Assembly: GCA_963281255.1 (NCBI GenBank)
Contig: OY725491.1
Span: forward strand, 5,382,857 to 5,446,856
Origin: Aphrocallistes beatrix
Taxonomy: Eukaryota; Porifera; Hexactinellida; Sceptrulophora; Aphrocallistidae
Reading direction: 5' to 3'
Length of the DNA stretch: 64,000 nt
The notes under the pieces were generated by a model. That model saw nothing but the letters and a program-made list of their open reading frames with translations, made no database searches and was not told the DNA's origin. The translations under genes and the position numbers were made by a program. This document shows, one piece after another, positions 32,701-47,700 of the stretch. Numbering within the stretch: position 1 is the stretch's first letter; every line of letters begins with the position of its first letter.

Positions 32701-35700
32701 ATATGGAAAGTATGGGAACTTATTTTGTTAATCAAGAAATGTATAAATACTATTAAAATAGCCCTATTTTTAACAGACTTTACAATCAAATCATAGAGAT
32801 ACTTGATATCTGATGTCAAATTCGTTATACACTGAAATTTCTCAGTTTGAATCTTTTAACTCGAATAATTATTGTTAAGAGTGACATCAACTTTGTGTCA
32901 TTAGTCACCATCTTATATAATGATCAATGACCTATGTTAGGTTACAGAATTATATTTACATGGAAATAAAGAATTGATTTCAAAGTCTCAAAGATGGGCA
33001 ATTTTGAATGCGTAAATAAATAATTAAAAGAAAGCACTGTAGAGACAGATGTAATCTTATTCTGTCAATTAAATTGTATTTTTTTCGGTAACATCATTTT
33101 GGCAACCAATGGAATGAATGGAATCTATTTGCCAAATAATGGTACATCCGTTTCTCTCGCTGCATGATTTTCAAAAGATACATCCAAAAATTTGTTCACC
33201 TTAACAGTATTTGAATGAAATATATTCCTATTTTCTACTTTGCGCAGCGCTAAATGGAAATATTTCAAAAAATACTAATTATTCCAACTTTGTTTCGCCA
33301 AGCTGGAACTCTTACTTGGCGCCGAACGTAATACAATCTACATTATAATGTTGTTACAATACTTTGCTTAAATGAAACATATGAATATCTGCAATTCACT
33401 GCGTATATATGTATGTATGAGAAGTTTAGAATAGAGACGTCGCCATGGGAGAGGAGAGTGTCATAAAAGGAGGACAATGCCACTCTGTGGAATTTTTTGA
33501 GTTCCTCCTGGTATTAATTTCATAAATGTCTTTTAATCGTAATTGATCTATGAGAATAAGGTTTTGTCTAAGGATACGATCATTGATATGCGATTCATCC
33601 CTCCCATCCTCGGTTTAATGTTGTTTCAGAATCTATTAATTCAGTTTACTGTGTTTCATACTCATATCAGCATTTAATTAACTAAGTTCTGTGATAAATA
33701 TTGCATTTATATACGTACATAGACTAAATCAGGAAGAATTTGACATTATTAAACAATGCTGTCAGCTTTCAGGGCTTACAACGCATCCCCAGGTCCGACT
33801 TAAAGCATCTTCATGCTACAAGCTTGGTGTTGTGACCAAAGGATTATTTAGGAGCGCGAGACGCGTATGATTTTTTGAGCGTGAAAATTTAGAATATTAC
33901 TCAATTTACCCTGTATTATAATGTTATTTATCGATTTGGCGTAGAAAATGTATGGGATCAGTGTAAATCCCTTAAGAGTCTTGCGTTCAGTTTGTTCAGT
34001 TCAAGTTTAATAAGTTTGTTCGTGAACCTTTCATTCCCTGGATAAAAGGAGTGATAATATTTCAGTTCACTACATTTTCCGTATCCCAGAAAAAAGTCGG
34101 CACTAATGAAACAATCAATGCAACATCTGCAAATTGTGGGGCATGCCTAATTTACGAGACAAGATGCCATCCCGTCCCGTAAATTAGGCAACTAGATTTT
34201 CCGGGACTGTTCCGTCCCGTCCCGTAAATTGGGCATGCTCAAATTGTGGCACCTTGAAATTTGACTAGATAATACTTGCCTACATTAAGTATCTTACTAA
34301 CAAGAGCTATAGACGGCAGATTGCAAGTGATGAACCTGGTGCTGACTGAAAGATGGATTTGTTATTTGCCATAATACATTCATTCCATCATCAAAATAGA
34401 ATCGCGATCGTGATCAAGCGGTCAATGATCGCGTGATCCTAATGCCCTAAAGATTATTGGTAGAGCCAGGGCCTCACTAACTCTACTTGAGCCTGTCATG
34501 AAAAAAATGGTCTGGGTTAAATTTTGTGTCATTTAATTACGTACACTAAAGTAGTCCTCTCCTCAGGGCCTACGAGAGGGTGTGGCAGCAGGGGCACTGC
34601 CCCCTGGGCCCATAACCCGAAGGAACCTTTAATTGGGATAAAATTTGTCATAAAAGTCATTGAATCTAATTGGGGCAAAGGCTAGAATCTAAAAAACTGA
34701 AATTATGATATCAATGATTTTCTTAACATATTGTGATAATTATATTGCATAATTGCAATATAATTATCTCAATTTAAATGCAAAACAAAAATTACTTTGA
34801 TGGTGTGTATGTGATAATTATTCATTAATTACTTTGTTATACTTGTGTTGCAGTATATATACTCAAGCTAATCAAGAATTATCTGAGGAGTACAATGTCA
34901 CAAGATCGATTGATTAATTTGGCTCGATTGAGTATTAAGTCTGAACTAGCTAGAGAGATCGATTTTAGAGATGTAATAAAAGCCTTTGCTCGTAAGAAAG
35001 CGAGAAAGGCATTATTAAATGTCTAGTTGGTTATATATACTATACTAAATGTAACTCTAATACCCATCACTTTCAATAATTCTCTTTTATTAGTTACCAA
35101 CATGATATGACTATGCTGTGCATAACTTTTATAATTTTGTATAGAGGGGGGGGCATCGATACGAGCTGCCCCGGAGCCTTTTGATTCTATCGGCGGCCCT
35201 ACCTCTCCTCATAGGATGTGATGACATTACAATCACTCTAGGAGGTCTCTATTAATAGGGAGTCTATTCAATACATGCCAAATGCACGTTTTTGACTGGA
35301 TGTCCCGATCTTTGCATTCTTCTGTTGAGCTAATTTTCATGAACCGCCTTTAAATGAAGTTTTATTCTGTCCACTTTTTTGATTCTACAAGTATGTAGTA
35401 GTTTTACTATTGCGTCCCGCCATTTCCCGCAAACTTTAATGCTGCGCCCCGCTTTTATCATGGCTCAAGTTGGCATTGTTTATGTTGAAAATGTATGTCG
35501 GTAGACCAATAGTACAGCTGACTTGGATACATACATATGGACGGATGTGGTTCACCGTCCTTGCCATAGGAGGATTTTTCTACAGAAACTGCACTAAAAC
35601 TGGTCCCCGGACTAGATTTGGCAGCTAAAACTGGTCCCCTGAACGAATTTTGACAGCCAAAATTGGTCAGGGTGACCAAATTTATCTAAGGGAACCAAAT

Positions 35701-38700
35701 TTAGCCAAGGGGACCAATTTTAGCCAAGGGGACCAATTTTGATCTGACAAGCCTACCCTCATCTATAACCAGTGCAGTCGGAAGCTCCTCAAATTGTTGC
35801 TGCCAAGGCCGCCTTGCCTACCCATTAACCTCCCTCAGCCGCACCTCTGCATACCTACTAGCCATCCCAAGCCTGCTAACTAACCTTCCCAGACCTACCT
35901 ATCAGATGCTTCGTCAAAAGTGGGGAGGCCATGGCAGCCCCAGCTGCCCCATGTCTGAAGACCTTGTCCATAACTACTCTGGGGACGTTTAATTTCTCCC
36001 AGGACCTTGCTAACTATATATGCGCCCCTTTTTTATTCCAAAACTTCTTTTATTATTGCTTAATTTTCATTCTCGCAATTCGCATGCGATATCCGCATGC
36101 GGATGAACGTTTTTAATAGCTCCATTTCGGCCTTATTCCAGTTTTGAAAATGATTCGGCCTTATTCCAATTTTGCAGTTCGGCCTTATTCCAGTTTTGAA
36201 AATTATTCGACCTTATTCCAATTTTGCAGTTCGACCTTATTCCAGTTTTGAAAATCATTCGACCTTATTCAGCTTCCCCACAAAGAGGACTAGCATGACT
36301 AATTTCCGAGATGGGACGAAAATTAAGTATATTATCCGCCCCGTAAATTAGGTTTCTAGATTTTCTGGGATAGTCTCACCTGTCCAGAAATTAGATATCT
36401 AGATTTCCCCTTTTTTCTTGTTCCTTTAGAGTTCTTGTTCCAAAAATTTAGTATTTCCGAGTTAGTATAATTGGTAGATAGAATTTAATTATCGAGCGAT
36501 TCCAAGACTTTCCTATTTGCTTGGTTTACTTATATAAGTAAACAATTGTGTTTTGGTAAAACATTTTAACTCAATTATCTTTCTATCAATTTAATAGTGA
36601 ATGGTAATGTACGCTTGACTGGAGGAGATAATGGTCTGGTAGAAGTGTATTACAATGGATGGGGATTCATCTGTGATGATGAGTGGGATACTGTGGATTC
36701 AACTACTTTATGCCAGATATTGGGTTACAGTACTGCTATTTCCACTACTACTGGTAGTTTCCATAGCAGTAGAAATTACAAAATCAACTATATAAACTGT
36801 GGCGGTGGTGAATCCAGTATTTTAGATTGTGGTTATCGTGAATACATACCAAATTTCTGTTCTCAAAATGAACATGTCAACGTTACTTGTGGACCTGGTG
36901 AGTTCAGGATAATTCAAACTTATGATTTGTCAGAAATATTGTTTCTGTTGTACATTCGTATCAATGCTCGACTATTCTGGTGGTTTGGCAGCAATACTGC
37001 AATAGCCACCAAAATGTATCGCTAAGTCACCAAATTCCTTAGCGTGGTGGTTAAGTCATCAAGTTTTATGAAGTATTTGCTATTGATACAATATATATAA
37101 TCTGGCGACTCCCAACTACCAGAAAAAGTAAAGATAATCACTGCTAAATTTTGATTTTATCGATCACTGACACGTATATCACTTTCTGGGTATACAAATA
37201 CTGAATGAACGGAACTATCATTGTAAAGTTTCTAACGTTTACACTACTGCACATCATATAAACAAGTTCAGATATGCATCACAGCTTGGATTATGATATC
37301 TATTTAATATTATATCTACACGTTAACATACATTCCCTGTAAAATATTTATACCCGGCGCCACGGTTTTGGAAGTGGTCCGATTTCTACCTATCCGACCA
37401 GCTATTATTAAAAGGTTATCCGGTTTATCATGACAAATCTGGGGCGATTTACTTATCTAGAGGCCCTTCGAAATTGACCAGAAATTTTATTAAATTAACC
37501 GAAGACTGCAACAGATAATTTTAACGACGAATATTTCCAAAATTTGGAATTAACAAACTATTCGACGGGATGATGGAGAAATTGACAGAAAAAGTGCTGA
37601 ATGATTTGAGACTAATCGTTAAAATGTCGGTCGACAGACCGATAGTGCAGTTCCAGGAAGTGACACGAAGGAACATGTAATATACTACTTTCAAAGTGTT
37701 AAAATCGGAATATACATATCAAAATATCCTATATTAGCCGTTGAGAACTCGCTTTTAGCTCAAAATGATAGTTTTCGAAAGGTGTGAAAATATGTATATA
37801 TACATATGTTAGAAACTCATAAAATATTCATATTATTACTTTCAAAGTGCGAAAATCGGATCTTACATGGTGAAATACCCTGCATTAGTTGTTGAGATCT
37901 TACTTATATTTTTAAACAAAGCTTTACAGTGGAGGTGTTAAAATATGAATATATACTAAAAAACCCGAAGTGATGAAATTTTGCAAAAAAATGTTGACGG
38001 TGCACATCAACATTATAAAGAGATCTTACATGCGAAATTTGGTAAAATTCTCACTGTTAGATTTCGCAGTAGCGCGCGTACGGACATACATACATACGGA
38101 CGGACGAGATACTCCGTCCATGCCATAAGGGCATCTCCCTATAGGAGCTGCACTAAAAATTGGCAGTTTTCAAGTAAAGATATTAGGTATATGAGTTTTC
38201 AATACTCAATTACATAGGAATTGATTTATAAGATTATTTTGTAGCAAATGGATACCTACGATTAAGTGGAGGATCTAGTGGACAACTAGAAGTATATTAT
38301 AATGGCTGGGGATTCATCTGTGATAATGGATGGAGTGATGTAGATACAGATATTGCTTGCAAAATACTAGGTTATGACATGGCTATTAGAACAACGATTG
38401 GAGCATATAATTCTACTTCAAATTACAAGTTGACCAACATCAACTGCCGAGGAACTGAGAGTAGCATTTTGGATTGCAGCTATAACCTATACTCTTCTTC
38501 TTATTATTGCTCTGCCAATGAAATTATCTATATTGAATGTGGACCAGGTAGTTATATTTAATTTCATATATCTAATATAACTTCCAGCAGAATCATACTT
38601 ATACAACAAGTAGTAAAGATTATTGCAATTAATTATTGATAATTAATTAGTGAACGGAGATCTACGCATAACAGGAAACTTCAGTGGATTGCTACAAGTT

Positions 38701-41700
38701 TATTACAATGGATGGGGATTCATCTGTGACAATGGATGGGGTATTGTCGATGCTAATACCACTTGTAGAATATTGGGTTATCATACAGTAATTATGACGT
38801 CAATTGCAAGATACAATGCAAGCACCAACTACAAACTCGTAGACATAAGGTGTAAGGGAGGTGAGAACAGCATTCTAGACTGTGGATATCGCACATACTC
38901 GTCTTCTTCTTATTGTTATGCAAATGAACATATTTATATTGAATGTGGACCAGGTAAGTATAACACAAATACTCTTTATTTCTCAAGTAACGAAATAACG
39001 AATAGTTTCAATCATTCAATCAGAACAAGCGTGCTTCGTTTGCTTTGCGCTGCACGGCTGGCGAACACTTCGTATCCTCATGAGTCGCCTTCTAGGTACC
39101 TAAACTAATGCAATACGTAATAACAGCCGTCTATTTCATCAAAATAATACTAATATGTATCATTTTTTGCTAAAAAGCGCAATAGTTGATTGGCAATCAT
39201 TTTTCAATCTCAAAATACCTTGTGTATGCTTTGAAAGTTTATTTATCTTCGCACAATGCACTAGATTTGTGCCAAAAACACTTAACACTGACTGTATTTT
39301 GAGTGAAATGCTAGTAAATATTGCGATACTACTATAAAATTTAGATGCTCGCTTGTATTCATCATTTCGACAGTCTCTCTCGTTTAATTGTATTTTGTGT
39401 GACTTATCTAATGGGGAATAATTACTAGTTTGTCATTCTTGCCCTCAATAGTATAAATCTTAGATATTAAAACGCTAGGATTTTTTGTTTGTTTGTTTAA
39501 TAGTAACTCGTAAAGATACGAAAAATTGGCATGAAGGTGTCATTAAATGATGAATATAGGATTAAGTTCTAAGAGCTAAGCGAAATTTTCACACTTCAGC
39601 AGTAAAATAGAAAAACAATTTTTAAACCTTTTCTATACAACAAGTGCGTTTCGCTTGCTTGTGCTGCGCGGCTGGCGAAAACTTTGAGTACGCCAGAGGC
39701 GCCCTGTGGGGGTCTAAGATCACATTAATTAATTATAAGGGAGATAACATCCCTAAATACATCTGATATTATAGATTATGTATATTAATATAATAGATTA
39801 TATATTTTAATATATCTCACAATGACATAACTATTATCAAAAAATGCTGACTCATCACTCTGTTAGGACGTCATCATTACGCATCAAAATTTTAAAAATT
39901 GACAAATTAGGTTATTTCTCTTGCGATATCGATTATAGCATTATAACAGACGTATTTAGAGATACAAGCGCGCTTCGCTTGCTTGCGCTGCGCGGCTGGC
40001 GGACACTTTGTGTCCGCCGGAGGCTCCCTTCGGTCGCCTGGAGGTGACATTGGTTAATTATATGGGAGATATCATCTCTAAATATGTCCATCTTAGTTTA
40101 AATATCGATATCACTCAAAAAACACCAAATTTGTCAATTTTTAAAATTTTGATGAATAATGATGACGTAGCATAGTGATGAGTCGTCATTTTTTGATGAT
40201 AGTTGCATCATATGTGAGACGTGTTAGTATACATATTCTATTAGAATTTCAGCCTTCTATCTCCTATAATGGCTGAGTTATGCCCGAATAACTGTGTTGC
40301 TTAACTTTACTTTTAAAAATGTGACAATGACGTCATAATTCCATGATGTGTCGACATTTTGCTCTGAGCTCAGAACTTACTGGAGCCATAGCCAAAAGAC
40401 TCCTATATGCCAAAAATCACCTTTCTGCGCCCGGAAATTTCTTCAATCAATTCGTCACAGAGATATATACAGTAGACCCTCGATTATCCGAACCTCGATT
40501 ATCCGACACCTCGATTATCCGAACAGTGTGTTCGAGTACCACTCATTTTATCAAATACTTTTCAATCGAATTTGTGAAAATAATGTGTCCGGATAACTGA
40601 AATAATGTGTTCGGATAACTGAAATGATGTGCTCAGATAACTGAAATAATGTGTTCAGATAACTGAAATGATATGTTCGGATAACTGAAATAATGTGTTC
40701 AGATAACTGAAATGATGTGCTCAGATAACTGAAATAATGTGTTCAGATAACTGAAATGATATGTTCGGATAACTGAAATAATGTGTTCAGATAACTGAAA
40801 TGATGTTTAATAAATCAATTCCTTGAAAATGTATGTTCCAAAATTGTGCGTAGCATTGTCAATTTGTTTGGCTATACATGCGTGTAAGTAGTATTCAAAT
40901 CATAATACGTTCTTTAATAACATCTAAGTTGGTACATGTGCATTTAAGAGCGTAAAATACGTATTTCGCTTATCCGAACGATTTCACTTATCCGAACACC
41001 AATCTTTGAGCTAACAAACGGAGATGTTCGGATAACCGAGGGTGTACTGTATATATATACATACACACATACACATTAATTGAGTTTTAATAGTAAGGAT
41101 TATCTACCATATAATTAATCAATGGTGATTACAGGCGCCCAAAGGGCACCTCCGGTGGACAGAGACAGCAAGCGAAGCGCACTTGTACTCGTATATATAT
41201 ATAAACAAACATTAATCGAGTTTAAATCATTGTATGACACTATTGCATACTGTGATTGTTATTAATACTTCAGAGTAATTACTTATATAGATACCTCAAT
41301 TTTATTATAGTGTATAGCAATAAAAATAGGTTTTGTGTACATTTTTGCACCTTTATACTATATACAAATTTTAACTTCATTTGATGAATATTGAAAATAA
41401 TGCTAGAGATTAGTTTCCAACGGTATCACATGGGGTTTTTGTGATAATTCAAATATTGTATTTTTAATCCTGATGAAAAATTTTAATTTTTGTTTACAAT
41501 ATTCAAGCAAATTACACAAATCCTCAAATAGGTTAGATTTGTAACTCCAGGCGCTCGCAGGGCTGCTCAGCGGACACAAAAAGTTTCTGCAAGCCGCAGC
41601 ACATGCAAGCGAAGCGAGCTTGTTCTATTTAAACCGACACAATTTTGCAATTTATTATTGCGTCCAGGAAATGCCTAGACTAGTACTTTTAATGATCAAG

Positions 41701-44700
41701 TCAATATTTCCCTCTTGAATAGTTTGTACTGTAATTCAATAAATCCATCAAGCATGGACGTAGGAGAATCATACGAAGCACAGATAACATTTTTTTGGGA
41801 ATGAGCGAATCAAGTGCGTTAATTTTTCAGATACAACGAAGGATATATCTTGAATTCAACATTTATAAAAGCTTTTGAAATTTATAATGAAATAATTGCA
41901 TTAATTATCCATCTTAACTAGTGAACGGAGATCTACGTTTGACTGGAGGAGATATTGGACTGGTAGAAGTGTACTACAATGGCTGGGGATTCATCTGTGA
42001 TGATGGATGGGACACTGTGGATTCGAATATTATTTGTATGATATTAGGTTATGAAGTAGCAGCATCAAACACTACTGGTACATATCACAGCAGTACTAAT
42101 TACAAACTGAGTGATATTAACTGCCAAGGAAATGAAGTTAGCATTTTAGAATGTAACTATAGTATATACACATCATCGTCTAATTGTTCTAGCAATGAAC
42201 ACATATCTATTTCGTGCGGACCTGGTATGTTCTAGTTAGAAGCATTTTCTAGCCTTTAATTTCGAACTTTTAGAACACTACTAATTATTGTCGATGACAT
42301 TTACTTATGAAGAAATAGCAAAAGTTCATAATGTAATATTTAAGTAAATTTTGATTCCTCTATTGAACATAATGAAAAATTACGTTCATGCTTTGTTTTA
42401 CAATAGATACATAGGTAGACTATATATTAAATCGAAATAATGGAACCATTGACTCTCTACTACCAACTTTTCCTTATTGGATTGACAAAATTTATTTTAC
42501 TTTCCCTATAGTAAACGGAGATCTACGCCTAACTGCGGGATTTAGTGGACTTCTAGAAGTGTATTACAATGGATGGGGATTCATTTGTGATGATGGATGG
42601 GATATTGTAGATGCTAACACTACTTGCAAAATATTGGGTTATGAAACTGTGATAACGACGTTAACTTCAAGATATAATGCAACTACCAACTACAAACTCC
42701 GCTACATAAGATGCAGCGGAAGTGAGACTAGCATTCTAGATTGTGGATACTCACTTTATCCCTCTTGTTATGCATATGAGCATATTTACATTGAATGTGG
42801 ACCAGGTAGAGATAACATAAACGCAATTGTTTTCGCAGATAACGAAGGAAACAATAGTTAAAATAGTGATAATTTGATCAGAAAAGCGCGTTCATTTACA
42901 TGCCGTGCGCGGTTTTGCATAGTGCATCAATTTGTGCCAAAAATACTTAACACTGGCAGTAAAATCTAATGGTTTTATTTCGAAGTGAAATGTTAAATGT
43001 TGCTTTAAAATCTCGAAAATTATCACTTGGGACATCAAATACAGTCATGCAAAACAACTATTATGTTTTGTCTAATTCATACAAGAAATATTAATTGTGA
43101 TTGCAAAACTTCTTAAATGTCAACCAGAAAGTTTGGATGCTCACTTTTATTCGTCATTTTGACCTTTTCTTTCGCTAACTTGTATTTTGTCTGATTTATC
43201 TGATAGAAAATAATTCCTAGTTTATTATTCTTACGAATAAAAGTATAAATTCTATTTGAATCAACACAATTTTGCAATTTAACGGTGTGTCCAGGAAATG
43301 CCTAGACTAGTACTTTTAAAGATCATTTCAACAGTTCCCACTTGAATAGTTTGTGCTGTAATTCACTAAATCTCATCATGTTGGGATGTAAAAGAATCAT
43401 ATATGAAACACCAATAACATTTTTTGTGAACGAGCAAAGCGAGTGAGCTAATTTTTTCAGATATGACGAGGATACAACTTTAATTCAGCAGTTATAAAGT
43501 CTTTCGAACTAAACTATGAAATGATGACCTTAATTATCTCTCTTAAATAGTGAATGGAGGTCTACGTTTGACTGGAGGAGATTATGGACTGGTAGAAGTG
43601 TACTACAATGGATGGGGATTCATCTGTGATGATGGATGGGACACTGTGGATTCGAATACTATGTGTATGATATTAGGTTATGAAGTATTAATATCAAACA
43701 CTACTGGTGCATATCACGGTAGTACTAATTACAAACTGAGTGATATTAACTGTCAAGGAAATGAAGTCAGCATTTTAGACTGTAGCTACAGCATATACAC
43801 ATCATCGTCTAATTGTTCTAGCAATGAACACATATCCATTTCGTGCGGATCTGGTATGTTCTAGTTAGAAGCATTTATCTAACCCAGATATTCTTAAACC
43901 TTTTGACTCCGACCAATCCGTGAAATATCACGCCCCCTAAGTTTCTTCACATTTTATCCGCTAATGCTCCCCCTAGTTTAAATATAACATTATGAACTTT
44001 TGCTATTTCTTCATAAATAAATGTCAAAATCAATAAGTAATAGTGTTCATAAGTTCGTAATAAATGACTAGATCAGAGGTTCTTAAGTAATATTTTGATT
44101 CTCCTATTGAACATATGAAAAATTGAATCCGTGTTTACAGTGCGTTTCATAGTTATTGGGACTAGACTTTTACTCAATGTAGGGGCATGCCTAATTTCCG
44201 GGACGGGACGGGATCCCGTCCCGGGAATTAGGTATCTAAACCCGTCCCGTCCAGGAAATTGAAAGAATATTGCATATGTGATCAATACCAACAAATTGCA
44301 CTAATTATTAGTTAACCATTGCTTTAAACAAGTTCAAAATTGTGAATTTTATGGACTAAATTCCACTTTTGCATTGTTATTCTCTGTGAAACTCAATCAC
44401 ACCCTTAATTCTGACTTTTAGGGCATATATCTTGCTGAATACTTCGAATAAATCCTCAAGAATTGCATAACTAGAAGATATATACATGCTTAGATATTTC
44501 TATAACTAAATTAAGCGGTATAGAGGAAAGCATTGCTATACCATAGCAAACGTGGGAGGAATTTTGACAAAAAGTGAGACAAAGAATGAGTTTTCATTCT
44601 AGAAAAGATGCTGGGTAATCACATGGTATAATTGTGTGACTCAAAACAATGTACAAGTATAGTAAGAAAATACATTATAATACTCTTTCCAAGTACAGGT

Positions 44701-47700
44701 TTGAAACTACATTAAGTTAAAGTATAATCCCAATAATTATGAAACGCACTGTATATTATACTGTTTATTAAAATGGGAGGATTTTTTTGTGTATGTTCAA
44801 ATTGATTGAAGAATTGGGAAGTCAAAGAGAGATGAAGTTCTAAGCGAAATTTTCACACCTCTGGAAAAAATGGAAACAATTTTTCACACCTTTTCTATAC
44901 AAAATAAATTACTACACTATCATGATAGAAATCATTGTCTGACACTGCAATAGATCGTCATTGCTATTAATAGTCCATAGCCACAACTTATGTTTGATAA
45001 CTTAAATGTATCATAACAACAATAAAAAAGTTTATGTGGATATTTTCACACCTTTAGTACGTATACACATATTTACATCATTTGACAAATTCTGTTAAAT
45101 ATGCTAGAGATTTGTTTCCAATGGATGACATGAGATTTTCAGAGGCATAGATAATATTTTCGAGTAAATTTGATTATTAATTTGTTTACTTTTATTTGCA
45201 ATAAATACAGAAGAGCGGATCGCTTGCTTGCACCGCGGGGCTGGAGGAGAAAAAGTGTCCGCCTGAGGCGCCCTTTGGGAGCCTGGTGTCACATTGATTA
45301 ATTATAAAGGAAATAACGTCTCTAAATACGTCTTTCTTACTGTTAAAATCGAATATCGCTCGAAAAATCACCAAATTTGTCAATTGTTTAAATTTTGATG
45401 AGTAATAATGACATCATAACAAAATGATGAGTCGTCATTTTTTGATGATAGTTGTATCATATGTGAGATATGTTAGTATACAGATTCTATTAAAATTTCA
45501 GCCTTCTATCTCCTATAATGGCTGGGTTATGCCCGAATAACTATGTTGCTTAACTTTTAAAAATATGACAATGACGTCATAATTCCATAATGAGTCGACA
45601 TTTTGCTCTGAGCTCAGAACTTACTGGAGCCATAGCCAAAAACCTCCCATATGCCAAAAATCAGCTTTCTACGCCTGGCAGTTTCTTCAATCAATTCGTT
45701 ACATATATAGTATATATATATATATTTATATATTTATATATATGTATATATATATACAGTCGACTCCGCTTAATAGGGCCACATCGGTCAGAGGACATTT
45801 TGCCCCGATTAAGCGGAGGACCCTATTAACCGAAAATATTTTGCAGTTAGCTTCTATGTGTGAGAGCTATTCCGGTCCTGCCAAAAGTGGCCCGATTAGG
45901 CGGCTGACCCGATTAAACAGTGGCCCTATTAAGCGGAGTCGACTGTATATATATATTTGGGTTCTCTGTCGCTCTTTCCGCTTCCTGAAAGAATCAATAC
46001 GTAAACAGGTATTATGGCAATTCTAAAAAACCGAATAATTTGGTCAATCGAATAATGGTCAAACCGAATAATTTGGTCAACCGAATAATTTGGCCAACCA
46101 AAAATTTTTTTTGCACGTTTTCAATTAAATCAAATAAGTCAACTTATATTTGATTATATTTTTGTATAAACGTTTATATATTGAGTATATAAACATTTAT
46201 TACAAAAATATAATCAAGTATGAGTAGGGTCGTTAGTTATATTTGTGTTCGGAACACCTCATGTAAGAGCATGTGATGGTGTTGGGAAGGTATGCAAATT
46301 ATTTGGTTGACCAAATTAATTGGTTCACAACAACCGAGTACCAAATAATGATATTTGATTACAAACCAAATATCAACTATTTGCAAATATTATTTGGTTA
46401 AACCGAATAATCAACTACAGTCGACTCTCGTTAACACGTACACCAAGGGACCGTGGAGATTTGTACTCCTTATCCGGAGTACGTATTAACCGAAGTACGT
46501 ACATAGCCACATTTGTCCAAAATACTTAATATACATAGTGATAACTACGTGAGAGTATGAAATTGTACATGTCAAATAGAGAACTCATTATCCATGTTGT
46601 ATTAACGAGATTTGACTGTCTTTTCATTGAGAAATATCTGTCTAGTATCTATCTACGTACATACTACGTACCATATTCAAAGTGCTCGTAGGCACACAAC
46701 TGTTCGTATTATCCGTGTTCGTATTAACCGATGTATTTAGTATTGAAAACGCACTGAAGGGGATCCACAAATCGTACTTATTATCCGATATTTCGTCTTA
46801 TCCGTATTCGTGTTAACCGGAGTTCGTTTGTATATATTTTGCCATAGATTAGGTTGGAGAATCAAAACTTGTACTTCTTATCCGATTGTACTATTTATCC
46901 GTGTTCGTATTAACGAGAGTCGACTGTATTCGGTTGCAACCCTGATTATTATACTTAAATATTCAATTCCAGTCCATTTCGTCAAAAGTTATTTTATGAT
47001 CGAATTGATTGATCGTAGCATATAAACACTTTAATTGTTGTTAACAATCAAGTTATAGACTCAAAATAGCATTATTCAATCATTTCTATGAAATAAAATC
47101 GCGTGAATGACAATATAAAAGGCTGATAATTGATTGTTTCTCACATAAACCAATGAATTTCAATCACAAATAGTTCTTTTGATTGTATGCATAAGTCACT
47201 ACTATTTTATTCCAATGTATTTGCATTATAAAATAATCGAATTTAATTGATCAACACATTTTGTCTCCTATCTCCGCGAGGTGTGAACATTTCGCTTAGA
47301 TCTTCGAACTTAATCCTAGGTTCATCATTTGACACCTACACTTTCTAACTCTTTAATCAATTCGGACAAACAAACAGACAAACAAAATCCTAGTGTTTTA
47401 ATATATAAAATATTTGCATATGGGGCATTAATCGATCTTCAAAGAAATGATCTCGATCCAGATTCCGATCCCAATCCCGATCCTAACTTATAAAAGGATC
47501 TTCGATCCGATCACGATCACCAAAAGATCCTTTCAATAATAGTCAGAGGACTGTTGCATGAAAATTCAAACCATAGACAGATTAAAAAATATATTTAATC
47601 AACATAAATTTTAACACTTTCATTTCAAACTTGGGGATTAAAAAGAAAAAAGATTGGATCCAATTCAGTAAATTTTTGATCTGATCCCGATCCTACTTTA

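Larger units (their letters stand above)
33340..36125. repeat. Segmental duplicate of the region downstream of gene 1
   Basis: Counterpart of 17150-18780, see there. In this copy the hAT-like MITE of 17664 is reduced to its right end (33966-34043), and 34138-34236, 34564-35201 and 35590-35750 are extra. It lies in intron 2 of gene 2, not after a terminal exon, so a piece of intergenic DNA was copied or the gene was assembled around it. Confidence 0.65.
31176..36597. other. Intron 2 of gene 2, 5.4 kb, repeats only
   Basis: No exon seen. Order: GGAATAAGGCCGAA tandem units (31229-31300), foldback 31361-32273, fragment of a Tigger-like end (32620-32680), unassigned AT-rich sequence (32690-33340), the segmental duplicate of 17150-18780 (33340-36125, with insertions at 34138-34236 and 34564-35201 and a minisatellite at 35590-35750), then inverted GGCCTTATTCCAGTTTTG units (36125-36270) and CCGTCCC-type sequence (36300-36400). 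Confidence 0.55.
38954..41921. other. Intron of gene 2, 3 kb, repeats
   Basis: No exon. About 39030-39100 is a decayed GC-rich head, 39140-39350 the shared intron block, 39465-39640 an intron-repeat copy, 39645-39970 a foldback of GC-headed sequence, 39960-40470 a long GC-headed copy, 40470-41049 a Tigger-like element, then a short reversed GC-rich fragment (about 41135-41190), a decayed intron repeat (41210-41520), a further GC-rich fragment (41540-41625) and the conserved pre-exon block (41640-41921). Confidence 0.55.

Noticed and set aside
40578..40805. CRISPR array, from regularly spaced near-identical units
   Set aside because: Units are contiguous 22-bp repeats with no unique spacers, inside a eukaryotic TIR element.
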